DNA of 64,000 nt. It comes from Galeopsis tetrahit (Eukaryota > Streptophyta > Magnoliopsida > Lamiales > Lamiaceae). The DNA lies in NCBI GenBank assembly GCA_963675135.1, contig OY776130.1:59739808-59803807 (forward strand). The letters run 5' to 3'. A program made the translations under genes and the position numbers. Shown piece by piece: positions 1-11,100 of this stretch (position 1 is its first letter; each line of letters opens with the position of its first letter). The notes beneath the pieces are model-generated. The model was not told the DNA's origin, ran no database searches, and worked only from the letters and a program-made list of their open reading frames with translations.

Positions 1-497
1 TGTACATGTCTAATTGTCTATCACCATTCACCATTCACCATTCACCAAAATAACAGAAGCCAAACGGAAAGGGGAAACAGACGAGAGGATAGAAAATGAG
101 GAGGCAATAACATCAGGATTCATACACAACTAAATCAAGAATCGTAAAGATATAACTAGCTTAAATCCGAAAACCCCAAGCTCGTGGCAAAATAAAGAAA
201 CAGAACCATATCATAACAAATAACATGCCCTGAAAAGTTATAATAAGTATATAAAGAACCACTCGAACAAAAATCTCAATAGAAACTCATGCCAAACAGG
301 CATGATCAACAATTAAAGTTTATCCTTTTATAATGAAGAACCAATTCCACAGCATAAGAGGAAGTCACACCTAGAGGGCTGGTGAACCTGACAGCAAACT
401 TCGAACAGAAGAATTCACCAGAGACTATGAATTTATTATGAACAACAAAACCAAGAAACTCTGTAGCAGGGGGAAACAAAAACTTAATGGAGCATTT
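1..497. other. no gene seen; downstream flank of the first gene
   Basis: This AT-rich stretch holds no open frame that looks like a protein. It lies 3' of the minus-strand gene ending at 498, so part of it is probably that gene's 3' untranslated region. A short CACCATT-type repeat sits at about 22-48. Confidence 0.4.
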
Positions 498-822
498 TTA
501 TTCATCAAGATTGGCCTTGACAATGAAATTCTGGCGGCTAATGGGGTTCATGACCACCGGGGGACCAGCAGTGCGAGGCCATGCCTGGAACTTCTTGTCA
601 GTCTCACGGAACCAGTCTTTATTCGTGATAGTTGAAGGAGTAGAACCTACAGTGAATTGGAGACGTTGCCAAATATAAGAAAAAGTGTCCACAATTGATA
701 CATTCAAATATAAGTGACTAGTTCATACCTCCAAAGATCTTCTGGTCAGAAATCAAATTGTCACAAACATATGCAATACCAAGAGTTCCCACAAAAGAGC
801 CTAGGATGTATTTAGTCGCCAT
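498..822 (-). CDS. small mitochondrial inner-membrane protein, probable plant complex I accessory subunit
   Basis: Two coding exons, 729-822 and 498-646 (minus strand), join through a GT-AG intron to give 80 residues. The start MATKYILG is followed by one hydrophobic segment (about residues 5-23), then a soluble tail with the block KFQAWPRTAGPPVVMNPISR. I recall this tail from a conserved small plant mitochondrial protein assigned to respiratory complex I (Arabidopsis At4g00585-like); the exact subunit name is uncertain. A 5' untranslated intron is likely: an acceptor (TTTTGCAG) lies just upstream of the ATG, and a donor near 1321 follows an untranslated first exon of about 1322-1400. Family recognition is good; the complex I assignment is from memory. 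Confidence 0.75.
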
Positions 823-1400
823 TTGATCAAAAGCTGCAAAATTTATATCAAGAAAAAACAAAATCAATCCAATGAAATATTTTATTGGAGAATGAATCAA
901 ATCTACAGCCAAGCTTTCAGGAAACCTAGCATCGAAATTGATACAAAACGTACAAGATATCTTTCACATATATTAACCACGAGAACAGATGCAATTGTAC
1001 CAGGTAAACCAATGTATTCAAGAAACACCACACAAAACACGAATACCTCGAGCCGTTAATAAAAATTCGAAAGAGGCATCCAAAAACCCTAAATCTATAA
1101 AAATTCATATGCCCTCTGATTCAGGAAAACAGATACGAAACGCAAGGAGGAAAATAACAAAGGGCACCTTAGAAATCCCAATCTGAGTTCAGCAAATGAA
1201 AAATGGAATCGAAGGAGCCCGATTCAGACACACAAACAAGAAAAAACACAAACTTATTCATACTCTATACATATATATCATATACATAAGCATGAAAACG
1301 CAGAGAGAGAAAGCTGTTACCTCGAAAGATTTCTGTGAGAGAGAACCACACAGTGGCGAACAACAATTTAACAAACGATGAATGATTCGGTCAAAATGGT
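823..1400 (-). other. 5' untranslated intron and leader exon of the 498-822 gene
   Basis: On the minus strand a first non-coding exon is suggested at about 1322-1400, with a donor reading CGAG/GTAACAG. The matching acceptor, TTTTGCAG, stands roughly 12 bases before the ATG at 822. Introns in the 5' leader are common in small plant mitochondrial genes. No other coding potential is visible here. Confidence 0.4.
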
Positions 1401-1582
1401 GCCCTTCAGAAGCGAGGCAATATGTAGCTCTAAACTGTTAACTTTACGACGCCGTCCTTCCTTTGTAGATATATTCCTTCTGTACCCCAAAATTTCAAAG
1501 AGCTGCACATTACACCCAAAAAATAATGGAATCTTTATTTAAAGGACTAGTCAACATAAAACCTAATTTAAAAGACCTTCCA

Positions 1583-1771
1583 TCTTAAAATTTACATTCC
1601 ATTCATAAAAATTACTTAAAATTTTACATGAGATCGTCATACTAATCTTAAAATTTACATTCCATTCATAAAAATTACTTAAAATTTTACATGAGATCGT
1701 CATACTAATCTTAAAATTTACATTCCATTCATAAAAATTACTTAAAATTTTACATGAGATCGTCATACTAA
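1583..1771. repeat. 63-bp tandem repeat, three copies
   Basis: A 63-base unit beginning near TCTTAAAATTTACATTCC and ending near GAGATCGTCATAC is repeated three times almost without change. Because 63 is divisible by three, the minus strand shows an artificial open frame with a 21-residue repeat. It is a minisatellite, not a gene. Confidence 0.9.
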
Positions 1772-1870
1772 AATATATTTTAAACTAAAAAATAGTGAGT
1801 AGTCCTTAATTTCTCCTTCAAATTTTCTTTTGAGAAATACCAATCTTAAAATATTGGAGTATTATTTTAT

Positions 1871-1891
1871 ACTAGTATTTCACCCGTGCGG
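1871..1891 (-). mobile_element. probable Helitron 3' terminus
   Basis: Read on the minus strand, the sequence is CCGCACGGGTGAAATACTAG followed by T. A short GC-rich hairpin-like block, about ten bases and then CTAG/T is the usual 3' end of plant Helitrons. The element body would extend to higher coordinates. No 5' TC terminus or Rep/helicase coding was found, so only the end is called. Confidence 0.45.
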
Positions 1892-3149
1892 TTATGAATA
1901 TTACTACAGAGTAATGAATAATTAATAGAATTATATTACTATTAATAGTGTTACTTATTTTGCTGTTAAATTTTATTTTTATAATATAAATTAAAGAAAT
2001 TGGTTCTATTTAATATATTTGTGGATTCACATTTGTTTAAAATTTGAATAAAGTAAGAATAAAATTTATTTAGAATTTACTATTTTAAAGTGTATAAATT
2101 ATTGAAAGGAATATGAATAAATCTTATTATAAGTCTGAGTATTATTACGCAAAATATATGTTTTTCCTTTTAATTATTAAAAATGAATCAGAGATCTTTT
2201 TCAACTCACAACTACGGAGTAATTAAAATATGAATAGTAATCCATACATAATAAAATTAATTTATAAAAGAAATACTCATTATTTTAAAATTATTATCCT
2301 AATATGTACTCCATTATTTAGGTGTTTAAGTATTTATTTTATGTTATATTATTTTTATCGTATACAAATTTTAAAAAATACTCCAATGTTTCGCAGCGTA
2401 TTACCCTACTTTAAGCTATTGACCGAAGAAAATTCAGAAAACAAAAAAATTATATGTAGGAGACAATTCTTTGTTATTATTATCAATACATACTTGCACA
2501 ATATCAACCATTATCATGTTCTTCATTCTTAAGTTTTAATATATACACTCATTGTTGCAAAATTCTTTTTTTGTAAGTGTAGGTATATTGTCTTTCCTTT
2601 TGTTTTTCCTTTTATGCGGCCAAAAAAATATATACATTTGAAGTTTAATTGCTGAAAAAAAAAATCAATAATTTCAATACAGCAAGAAGTCTAAAAAAAT
2701 ATTAAAACAAAAGTTATAGCTCATCAAATGCTCATAAGAAAACATTGTATCAGCAAATGCTCATAAGAACAAAGAAAGTGATCGAAAAAAGAAAGTGATC
2801 GAAACTAATGATTAAAACATACAACAGCGAATAACCAACAAAGCAACAAAGCGTAAATCTTCTAAAATTGCATTTAAAATCTTAATTTAAAAATCTTGAA
2901 AAGAATAAACGTAAACTTGAAAGCAAATCCGAAAAACTGACTGAAACAAACCACATTCTTGTACCATAATGTAGTAAACTACTACTCAAACGATAAAATT
3001 CAACTGCAGAAGACTTACTGTTGAAAATACCACAAGCCTACAATCAAAATGGGTAGTATTGGAGTAACTTTATCAGCAAATTCAGAAATTAATTCCCAAC
3101 AATACCAAATACAATCATCGAGATTGAATGCATAGACAAATACCATCGA
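1892..3149. other. AT-rich intergenic DNA
   Basis: Very AT-rich sequence with many short homopolymers and no convincing open frame. The first part may be the body of the Helitron whose end lies at 1872. A local duplication of a CAAATGCTCATAAGAA motif occurs near 2726-2768. Confidence 0.5.
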
Positions 3150-3570
3150 TTAACAACCATCAAATCCACAGATCATGAATATGTAATCCGCACGCCCAGG
3201 TTCTTTAATCGGAACAGCTGAATAAAACATGAAAGCCCAACTTCTTATATATTGAACAACAACGTATGTGTTGTCTAAAAACAACATAGAAGTATGTCGT
3301 ATAAAAATGATTAAAAAAAAAACCATCTATCAAGAATCTTGAGCCTACCATACACCATTGGAGTATGAATTCTGACCGTGAAACCTGCTTGACCAAGATA
3401 AACACACATCTTAGGACATAGAAGATGCACATATTAAGAAACAAAAACTCGAAAAACCAAAAAAGTTATTGAAAAAAATTAAGAGGGTAGAAGAAAATTT
3501 TGATTACCTTCATTGGGAAGTACAGTTTGGATTTTTCAAAGAGCCTCCACGAATTCATGAAAATATCCAT
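3150..3570 (-). CDS. weak candidate: small spliced gene
   Basis: An exon at 3508-3570 opens with ATG, encodes 21 residues (MDIFMNSWRLFEKSKLYFPM then K) and ends at a GTAATC donor. A possible terminal exon at 3150-3217 has a good acceptor (TTTATTCAG) and ends in TAA after a VPIKEPGRADYIF-type frame. A middle exon near 3350-3405 is plausible, but I could not fix its borders so that the frame stays open. An untranslated exon with a GTGAGT donor is seen near 4155. The first exon looks like real protein, but I do not recognise it and the model is incomplete. Confidence 0.25.
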
Positions 3571-5034
3571 TGACTCGTCGAGTAGAAGATTTCTCTTTTA
3601 AATTCAAATTTTAAATAGCATAACCTTAAAATAAAAATAAAAAAATAGCATGGCTAGTAATGTTTCAATTGACTCACAAATGTGTACACAAACAATATAA
3701 CTATTGCAATGCCCAAGATCAGCACCCCCAACTGGCCCAAGTTACATTTGTAAACTGAAAAGTTGAGAAGCTATATAAATTATTCTACTTCATAATACTA
3801 CTTTTTTGAAAATATTACAATAAAAAAATGGGCTAACAGTAAGACAAACTCGACAACAATGTCTAAAGTAGAAGTCGCCTGAATCTAGAAATCCAGAAAA
3901 TCCAAAACCTGGAAACATGACTCTACAATTTGAAACCCAAAAGCAGGTCGAAAAAATTCTGTTACGAATCTGGTTAAAATGCAAACATTATCTGGGGTTA
4001 GATTTCCAACTCAATACACAAACCTTGAACCCCAAACCATAAATCCCAAGTTTTCGAAAGCAAACAACCAAAAAGCACTAAACAGGGTCTATTGAACTAC
4101 AATGTTATGGATTCATATGAACTCACTTTAAGGAAGAAGAAAAAAAGAACTCACTTGAACTCAGACTCGTCGTCGTACTGCTACGCCGGAGACGTCGCTG
4201 CTACGGCGAAGTGAAATATAGCCCTAACTTGAATTATGCATTCAGCAGCTTCAGTTGTAATCAAACAGAACTGAAGATCGTCGAAATCACAAACCGAAAA
4301 TATTCCGATGGTAAACAAAAACTTTTATAAATATGAACAAATCGGACTAAAAATAAGAATTTGATCTGTAAAAACAAAAAATTAAAAGGACACATAATAC
4401 AATTGAATCCAAAAATAGTCCAAACAAAAGATTAAAAGAGAATCTCAAAGCCGAAAACTCTAAACTTCATAATCAATTGATTATGAAGTTCATAAGATAA
4501 AGCAAATGATAAAATCCAATTAACAAATTAGCAAATGAAATTGATTCAATAATAGGTATTTTCAAAACACACAAAAAGGCAGAAGCAGATGGAAGGACAC
4601 TTTATATTGACTGGAAATGGAATGAGACAGTTGAAATACATTCTTCAACTCATCCTCCAAACAGTAATATACCATGAGCACTTAACAACCTTTTGAGTCA
4701 ATTAGTTTACCAAAAATCCATAAAGTATCATAGTTTATTCAGGAAGACTTGACATATCATACTAAGATTCACCTAATCTTGACAACGAATCAATTAGGAA
4801 ATGCATTCTCATAAGTAATATCTTGGTTAGCTTCAATTCAAGATGATCCCAGTTAGTATTGTAACTACAACTTTAGATTTAGTACCAAGCATAGATAAAG
4901 GGGTCAGTTGTACAGTTATGAGCTGCAAAACATTTAAAAATGAAAGAATCAATGGCCCATTAATTTTTCATCCTTTTATAAATCAACCAAGTATCTTTGT
5001 GAGGACTTAAAACAAACAACTGATATCCACTTAC
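3571..5034. other. intergenic DNA with a possible leader exon
   Basis: Mostly AT-rich non-coding sequence. The only compositional change is about 4150-4210, where the minus strand reads a GC-rich leader-like stretch ending in TTCAA/GTGAGT. This could be the first exon of the candidate at 3150-3570. Confidence 0.35.
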
Positions 5035-5718
5035 AATATTCATTTCTCTATGCTTAAGAGGGGGGAAGACGGTGGAGAACCAAGCATAAAACAAATTTTC
5101 AGGGGTTTTTCTAGACACTGGCTTCTGAAGTTGAATTAATCTCTTCATTTTAGGTATATTTCCATACAAAAGTGAGGGGTCGGGCCCTTTAATCCTTTGT
5201 TTTTCAATTGTTTATCTTAGTCTTATGGGCTTCGAGAACGAAGCATCGAAAACCCTAAGAAAAAAAACTAAAAAAGCTCCTGAAATTGCAATAGAAGATA
5301 AGACCAAAGCAAAAATAGATTGGATCTAAGACATGAGAAAAAAGGTCCAAAAAACCCCTGCATTTATTGTCAAAACATGGAAACCCTGCATTTATATGTC
5401 GTATTCTCTAGCCGCAACTCCTGTCAAAATTCATTATGTGTTTATGTGAGATACATTTAAATATGATTATTGTTTATCAAAATCAGTAACAAATCTAGTC
5501 AGACATTAACTATCACTAAGCAATGAAAATTTATAAAATTCTACAATAATCAAAATTAAAATTGAAGCCACAAATCTGCCATTTAAATTGAAATTGAAAT
5601 TGGTCACAAAATCTGCAAACTCACAAACACAAAATTGAAAACGGCAAACTCACGGAGGAGTCAGGATTGCGGGCGACGAAGGTGAACACTCTCCGAGTGG
5701 TGACTGCGGCGGGTGCAT
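5035..5718 (-). other. two in-phase exon-like blocks, unidentified
   Basis: On the minus strand a GC-richer block (about 5654-5710) reads RRVFTFVARNPDSS and stops exactly at a GTGAGT donor. A second block, 5035-5124, is bounded by TTCAG and GTAAGT and reads 30 residues (KPVSRKTPENLFYAWF continuing to KHREMNI). Both use phase 0, so they can join without a frame break. No start codon is in frame upstream and no downstream exon was found. I do not recognise the protein; it may be a gene remnant. Confidence 0.25.
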
Positions 5719-5905
5719 GGTGGTTGAATCAGTATCTTTTGTGGACAGATCTCTAAATTTTTGTCATGTGCGTGGGACCGGAGAGTGGAAGGGGACATGG
5801 CGACCAAGTTTTTTGTGCCTGTGCGATGGTAACGCCGGCGATTCAGTGACGGATACGAAGACCATTACTTCAAAGGACGCATTCCATTTACAGAGGAGAA
5901 TGTAA

Positions 5906-6780
5906 TTCAAAGACTACTCCATTGCTATTCTTAGAGAATATTGAAGAAGTTATACTACAATTCAAAGAAAATCGAGAAGAAATAACATCAGGAAATATAA
6001 CACAAGCAACATTCATTTATATTTTAACAATCTGTAATTGAGTCTCCACCGAGTCAACCATACTTAAAAATTTTTTTTAACAGATTCATACTTATATAAA
6101 AATAAAAATAGCAGATTTTGGGAATTTTTTTCTGAATATGTGACAAAATTTCAGAAATAAAGAAAAACCGCATTCGCTCGGCCAGAAAACACCAAAATTT
6201 AACTTATTTTTCACCCCTATAATAATTCTTTCACCAAATAAAATTTTCACCAAATAAAATTTTAAAAAAAAAATCCAAGATGAAAAATATGAGCGGAAGA
6301 ACAAAATCAAGATTTGTAAGAATTTGAACAAAAAGGGAAAAAAAAGAGAGAAAAGAACCTCGACGGGCGGCTGGGCTGGCGGTGACGGGTCGACTGTGGG
6401 CGACAGCAACAGGCGTCTTGGGCTGGCGGCGCCGGTAGATTCGGGCTGGAGGCAGCGACGTGCATCCAGATTTTTTTTTTAAAAAAAGATGAAAATGAAA
6501 ATGAAGGTTCTGTAAAAAAAAAAAAAAAAAAAAATGAAAATGAAGGTTCTGTCAAAAAAAGAAGAAGATGAAAATGAAGGTGAAAATCGTGACTCTTAAA
6601 TATATACAGGTTGGAAATGAAAAGTCCCAAATTTAGGGTTTTGGTTGAACTTCCAAATTTGAAATTCAGCTTAATTGGAAGTTATTTTTACCTAAAAAAG
6701 CTGAGTAGAATTTAGTGTTTGACACCACTTTTACAGTGAAATCCCATCAACCAAGTCTGATTATTGCAGAAAAATAATAT
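5906..6780. other. intergenic DNA with a GC-rich island
   Basis: Mostly AT-rich. At 6360-6470 there is a short GC-rich, glycine/arginine/proline-coding block followed by A-runs and a GAAAATGAAGGTTCTGT repeat. The block resembles the GC-rich cores of the TIR elements elsewhere in the window, but no terminal repeats were found around it. Confidence 0.4.
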
Positions 6781-6781
6781 A

Positions 6782-7014
6782 CTCCCTCCGTCCGCCTATA
6801 AGTGTTACATTACTTTTTGGCACAGAGATTAAGAAAAGTGATTAAATAATAGATATAGTACAAGTGATGTGATTGAGAGAGGAGAGAGATAGAGAGAAAA
6901 AGTAAGATATAAAGTGAAGTGTAAGAAAAAGTACTTACCAAAAAAGGTATGGGAAACTTATAGGCGGACAGACCAAAATGGTAAAATGGGAAGCTTATAG
7001 GCGGACGGAGGGAG
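6782..7014. mobile_element. Stowaway-like MITE
   Basis: The terminal inverted repeats begin CTCCCTCCGTCCGCCTATAA and are mirrored at the right end (TTATAGGCGGACGGAGGGAG). The element is flanked by TA on both sides (6780-6781 and 7015-7016). Length 233 bp, no coding capacity. The CTCCCTCCGT terminus and TA duplication are diagnostic of the Stowaway (Tc1/mariner) group. Confidence 0.9.
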
Positions 7015-7016
7015 TA

Positions 7017-8118
7017 TTAATTTATAACTCTAAAATTTTCGGAAGGGGTTTTCAAGGTGAAGTAGAGTAATAATTAACTTCATTTGTTAAAAAAATAAAT
7101 TGTCAGGCTGTCAAATCACAACCAAATAGGCTCTAAAAAAACTGCAATCACGTGACCTGCTTGAAAATTATAAAATTTAAATATAAAAAAATTATATCAG
7201 CAAGAGTGAAAAATGGGCGGGAAATTGAACTTGGCTGTTATTATATATATATAGATTATATAGAACTGTTTCGTGAGAGGCTTTTACGAGATTCAGTTGA
7301 AATGAGCGTAAAAGTTTATGAAAAAATTTCATTTTTAGGACTGTGCAAACAATTATAGAATGGATAAATAAGGAAAATTTACAAACAATTATAGATCGGA
7401 TGGAGTACATATGTAAAAAAAAATCTTCAAAACGTATAATTTTTTATTTTTTTTTACCTTATATTCCTCCTCCGTTCACATAAAAATGTGTTTTTATTTT
7501 TTAATATCTATATAAAGTATGTCTATTTAAAAAAAATATCACGACATTTACTTTATCTCGTATCTATTTTATTTACAAAAAAAAATAAAAACGAGTGGGT
7601 AATTTATGAAGTTCCTCATAAAATAGAGTATATAGAATCAAGAAGTAAATAATAATAAGACACGAGACTTGATTTTCATTGCCACACACTTAAAAGTACA
7701 CTTATTACAGACATTTACACTCGAATTAATCGAATCAAAAGGGGAACATAATTACACATTCCTCAATATAATCAATGTAACATGATGTAGTTAGACAAAA
7801 ATCAATTATATATATATATATATATATATGAACACCAATATGAATGAATTATCTATAACTAGCACTACAAAATCCTCTCATCACACCCCATACCATGCGA
7901 CTCTCATCGCACAGACAAAAAGGGACGTAAAGAACGAAATAATTAGACGTGAAGAGACGAGAAACCCAGCCGACTAAGGCCCTGAAGAGTCGATTTCTTA
8001 TTGCCAAAAGCCAATGCAGCTTATAGAGGCGTTTTCGAGCGTGTGATATCTCTGTAACGATGAGTAATCGTGTGGTGGCCAGAAATGGGAACCTAACAAC
8101 TTTCGTCTGTCTGTCTTA
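7017..8118. other. intergenic DNA and EFR3-like gene 3' flank
   Basis: AT-rich sequence with a (TA)n microsatellite at about 7807-7830. The part from about 7860 to 8118 has gene-like composition and is probably the 3' untranslated region of the minus-strand EFR3-like gene. Confidence 0.45.
7807..7830. repeat. (TA)n microsatellite
   Basis: About twelve consecutive TA dinucleotides between coding regions. It is likely to be length-polymorphic. Confidence 0.85.
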
Positions 8119-11100
8119 TCAGCAACCAGCGGCTTTCAAGAAGTTGTCGTATGGACTTGATGCGGGCAGGAATAATGAGTTTGGATGATTATGAACTTCA
8201 GTTGCACACGGCCCTGTGCCTAGTCTCATTGTAAGTCCATCCATATTTCCGCCCTGCCATTTTCATGAAAAACGAAACAAATAATGTAAGACTGGATATT
8301 CATTTGTAAATCACTGATCATATGGTTCATTAAAGAGAAGTACCTTGTTGTCTTCACTGGAAGCTGGTGAAAATGCAGCCACCAAATTCCCATTTTTATG
8401 TTGGATGCTTATCAAATTCGACATTTTCTGTTTCTTTCCCATCAGAAGTGTCTCACAGTGATTCGCCATTTCTTTGTAAGAAGCATCATGAGCAGTGCAC
8501 ACAGACATTCTGCTTGCATTATGTGCCGTCTCCAGAACCTGCACACGCGCCACACAACCCGATTTAAGTGAAAGAATCACACGATCCCACTGATTTACAG
8601 ATGAACAACTCACGGAGTCTAGAAGTTGATCAACGCTGAGGAAGTTAGGAAATTCGATGACCAACTGTTGATTCTGTTTGCTTGATTCATCGTCCATTAC
8701 GAAGATTGAGGCCGCCTGAAACCATAACAAGAAAACAACATTACATCTCAAACGAGACGATTTTCACCTTCAAATTTCTCCACAAAAGAGATGATCTTTT
8801 CACCTTTTCGAATGTTCTATGGTCGTTAAAGTCCGATCTACATCTTTCGTGTTGGTTATCTGACCATGAACCTTTAAGAGAACCCAATTCATCAGGCATG
8901 AACTCCATGAGCAGCTGTTCACTTGTGGTAGATTCTTCCGACTTTAAACCATACGAAAAACGAACGTCTCTTATTAAAAACGAAACAAAAAACGAACATG
9001 CCTTGACATATAAAACACGAAATTCAAAACTGACCTTCGGTAAGTTATCCAAATGTTTAATAATAGCAGAAACAAGAGACTCTGTTGTCTGCTCCTCGTT
9101 TAATTGGATTTCCGACAAACTTTTCTGAGCTGAAGTGTCGTCTTCTTGGGATCCATACGCGGCTTTTTTATGTCCTCCGCTTTCAATAGTCTGCAACTTT
9201 GAATCTTCGATCAAACACAAGAATGGATCAACCTGAGACATGCAAGAAGGATCTGAGTCATCGAGTAAGGCATAAAATATACGTCGAAAATATCTATATG
9301 TTAAAATGCTTCTATGCAAATTTATACAAATTGAAGAAAGAACCAATGAAAGATGAGAAACTTACAGCTTTAGGGCAGATAGAAGCTCTGACTTGTGTCG
9401 CAACGGGAGTAATGTTGTAAGCCTTCGACGCAAATATGATCATAGAATTCGAGAGTACAAAGAGGGACCTGCGGCGTGATGGTGACAGTGTTCCTGGAAA
9501 CAGCAGGATATACCTTATATGAAATGTTTCTTGTTGATAATCACAAACATAACTTGTACATTTTATTTTATCACAACAAATGTACAAAACTGATAAACTT
9601 AGCAGATAAGATTACCTTGTCCATTGAGAGAAATATTCCTTAATGAAAATGCGAGCTGGAAACTCCGAATAAGCACATCTAGGTAAGAGGTCTGCGCCAA
9701 AAAAAGAGAAACAAAAACGAAGGAAAATTAAGAGTTCGAACTCATAATGAGATTAAAGCATAAAATGAATGAAGAGTTACGGGATCGTTGATCTCATAGC
9801 ACAGCTCAATCTGAACCATTCGACTCATAAGGATACGACTAAACCAGAAATTACCTTGGCTCGAGAAAAGAGCAACATCAAGCTGTAAGTGTGAGCTATA
9901 GCTACAAAATCTTCAGGCAAGTTTGAAGGAAAAATGGACTGTAGCCAAATTGATGACAGCAGCAAATTAATTTGGTGGCTGCTCAGTCTAAGAGGAACAG
10001 CATCCTGAAATCGAAACATGCTCGTAAGATTCACACAAATTAACGAGCATTATGAAACGACAAATCTATCCTTAAGTAATCTTACCGCTTCTTTATTAGG
10101 CTTTCTCAGTGACTCAACTTCTGGTGGAGGTGGACTTCTGAAGCTAGACACTCTGCTGTAACTCGACTTGATTTTGTTTAACACTCCGCTTTTCCTCTGA
10201 TCAATTTCACCTGAAAATTTTTCGTTGTTCACTGCAAGCGGGGTTTCCTTATTATTATGCCTCTGATGCTTCAGCTTCTCAAACAATGCAGCCGATGAAG
10301 AAAACACAGAAACTGTTCTTGAGAGTGTTCTTGGAAAGAGAACATTCTTCTTTGAATCACTCACAACATCTGTTTGAGGGGCAATCGAAGAAGGCACGAG
10401 AACAACAGAGAAGATCTGATGAGCTCCAATGCGTGTGTCGTGATCTGGATGGAGCATAGCTGGAAGTACCTGATGAAACAAAGACTCCGGGAAAGCCTAA
10501 AAAGAAGTAACATTCATCATTCAACACTTCACTTAGAGACGTTGATCTGTTCGTGTTATCGAAGACCTTACCTTGTTTTTATATGATAAGTTTGGCATAT
10601 ATGCTATTATCTGAGCAGTGCGATAAACAGCGGAAATGGTGGTTCGAGCTATAATAGGAGTACTTGGTATGTTTTCTAACATAGTAGCCATTACATCCAG
10701 GATCAGACCTGCATCTCCAACCTGGTAATAAACACAACGAGTTAGAAGGAAATACGATACTAGTAGTCATTTGAGGGGTATTTTAGTGTTTTTCAAGCAA
10801 ATTTGATTAAATTGGGGCGTGAATATCGCGACCAAGAAAATGATGGTTGAAACGATACCTTTGATGATAACTCTACGAGGCATTCATCAACGGCTGCATG
10901 GAATTTTTTGTTCCATTTAACTAAGTCAGACCCGGGATTTGCATCATCAAGTGAAGAATGTATGCATTTACGCAGATGTCTCATGATATCGCTAACAGCA
11001 CTGACTATGGCTACCGACGACTTGACCTTTGTGAGTCGCGCAAGAGCCGTGGCAACCTGAACAATGTCGAGCTGCATGTCCTGTTGCTTAACGACATTTT

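Noticed and set aside
1563..1766. Open frame with a repeated 21-residue motif on the minus strand
   Set aside because: It is a by-product of the 63-bp minisatellite, whose unit length is a multiple of three.
6092..6630. Two Phe/Ser-rich minus-strand frames
   Set aside because: They are low-complexity translations of A-rich and GAA-rich plus-strand sequence with no splice or start context.
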